A DNA stretch of 6,838 bases from Bacteroidales bacterium 45-6 (GTDB taxonomy: Bacteria > Bacteroidota > Bacteroidia > Bacteroidales > Dysgonomonadaceae): NCBI GenBank assembly GCA_001897035.1, contig MKRS01000546.1, positions 1 through 6,838 of the forward strand, read 5' to 3'. Numbering within the stretch: the first letter of the stretch is position 1; the number at the start of each line of letters is the position of its first letter. The notes beneath the pieces are model-generated. The model had not been told where the DNA came from, ran no database searches, and worked only from the letters and a program-made list of their open reading frames with translations. Positions 5,844 through 6,838 of this stretch are shown here, one piece after another. The position numbers were made by a program, and so were the translations under genes.

Positions 5844-6838
5844 ATGGTTATTAAGAAGTTCTACTCTTTATTGTTGGCAATAAGCATCACTTTTGCAGCT
5901 TATTCGCAAGCTCCTGACAGCTATTACAATTCGGCTTCCGGAAAAAGCAAAGCAGCGCTCAAGACAGCTCTGTACCAAATCATCCACAATCACACGGAAA
6001 AAAGCTACAGCGATTTGTGGACGGCATTCATGACTACCGACAAACGCCCTGACGGCAAAGTGTGGGACATTTATTCAGACATTCCAAAGGGAACGCCCCA
6101 ATATTTATATACTTTTGGCGACAACCAATGCGGGAGCTATTCGGCTGAAGGAGGCTGCTACAACCGCGAACACTCTTTTCCCAAAAGCTGGTTTGGCGAT
6201 GCCACGCCGATGTACACCGACCTGTTTCACCTGTATCCTACGGATGGCTATGTGAATGGAAAACGGAGTAATTATCCTTATGGCGAAGTAGGAATCGCTT
6301 CTTTTACCTCAAGCAATGGATCCAAATTGGGACAATGCACTTTTGCGGGGTACACCGGAACCGTGTTCGAGCCTATCGACGAATACAAGGGGGACTTGGC
6401 CCGGACGTATTTTTATATGGCAACCTGCTACGAGGACAAAATTGCGGGTTGGGCCAGCAATTCTGAAGCGCAACCTCTTTTAGCCGGGAATGCTTATCCG
6501 GCCTTCAAGGAATGGACGATCAACCTGTTGCTCAAATGGAGCAGGCAAGACCCTGTCAGCCAAAAGGAAATTGACCGAAACAATGCGATATACGGCATAC
6601 AAAGCAACAGGAATCCCTTTATCGATCATCCTGAACTGGCGGAATATATTTGGGGGAACAAGACTTCCGAAGTGTTCAACTTGAACGGGCCGGTCATTAG
6701 CCTGACACCTGCGGGGAGTATTGATTTTGGGAAAAATGTGCCCGGGAACATCGCATCGAGTAACCTGAATGTGAAAGCTTACAACATCACGGGAGATTTG
6801 ACCCTGACATTGAGCGGTGCAAATGCCTCCAAATTTAC
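5844..6838 (+). CDS. Secreted endonuclease I family nuclease with Ig-like domain (3' end outside window)
   Basis: The frame is open from ATG 5844 to the window edge, giving 331 residues. A signal peptide is evident (KK at 4-5, hydrophobic 6-19, likely cleavage near Ser21/Gln22), so the product is exported. The catalytic part (about 27-272) matches the endonuclease I family (PF04231, His-Me finger type). It shows CYNREHSFPKSWFG (105-118) with His110 as likely catalytic base, DLFHLYPTDGYVNGKRSNYPYGE (126-148), and RNNAIYGIQSNRNPFIDHPE (245-264) with its Asn and Asp-His metal-site region. Cys96/Cys105 and Cys165/Cys195 could form disulfides. From about 283 an Ig-like beta domain begins (ISLTPAGSIDFGKNVPG...), as in many Bacteroidota secreted nucleases. 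A surface-sorting domain might follow outside the window. Likely role: cutting extracellular DNA or RNA for nutrition or biofilm turnover. It has its own promoter and seems independent of the MerR operon. Confidence 0.93.
   Translation, partial: MVIKKFYSLLLAISITFAAYSQAPDSYYNSASGKSKAALKTALYQIIHNHTEKSYSDLWTAFMTTDKRPDGKVWDIYSDIPKGTPQYLYTFGDNQCGSYSAEGGCYNREHSFPKSWFGDATPMYTDLFHLYPTDGYVNGKRSNYPYGEVGIASFTSSNGSKLGQCTFAGYTGTVFEPIDEYKGDLARTYFYMATCYEDKIAGWASNSEAQPLLAGNAYPAFKEWTINLLLKWSRQDPVSQKEIDRNNAIYGIQSNRNPFIDHPELAEYIWGNKTSEVFNLNGPVISLTPAGSIDFGKNVPGNIASSNLNVKAYNITGDLTLTLSGANASKF

Overview
The window looks like chromosomal DNA from a member of the Bacteroidota, most likely the order Bacteroidales. The reasons are the promoter style, the gene families and the leaders. 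At least five gene starts are preceded by a TAnnTTTG box (the Bacteroides -7 consensus), none has a clear Shine-Dalgarno sequence, and leaders are A/T-rich. The protein types (a DUF5606-like protein, a bitopic M23 peptidase paired with a small MerR protein, and an endonuclease I with an Ig-like tail) are ones I associate with this phylum. I cannot name the genus from sequence alone. Nothing here looks like a mobile element, CRISPR array, phage or RNA gene.

Left part, minus strand (1-751): a two-gene unit reads leftwards. An acidic pRiA4b ORF-3-like protein comes first and is followed, with stop and start sharing one base (TGATG), by miaA, which is cut by the window edge. A 307-base divergent intergenic region (752-1058) holds the leftward promoter, the rightward mrcA promoter and a doubtful 41-codon ORF.

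Middle, plus strand (1059-4284): mrcA encodes a bifunctional class A penicillin-binding protein with all expected catalytic motifs. It is followed by a short protein with a DUF5606-like N-terminal part and an acidic-then-basic tail, which ends at a good rho-independent terminator.

Right part, plus strand (4322-6838): a two-gene operon encodes a membrane-anchored M23 endopeptidase and a MerR-type regulator 14 bases downstream. Next is a secreted endonuclease I family nuclease that runs off the right edge at the start of an Ig-like domain.

Taken together, two genes act on peptidoglycan (mrcA builds it, the M23 protein cuts or trims it), one modifies tRNA and one degrades extracellular nucleic acid. 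This is mostly ordinary core-genome content and I did not find a clear new system. The best leads are the uncharacterised DUF5606-like protein, the acidic pRiA4b ORF-3-like protein coupled to miaA, the MerR/M23 pair, and small palindromes inside two promoter spacers.
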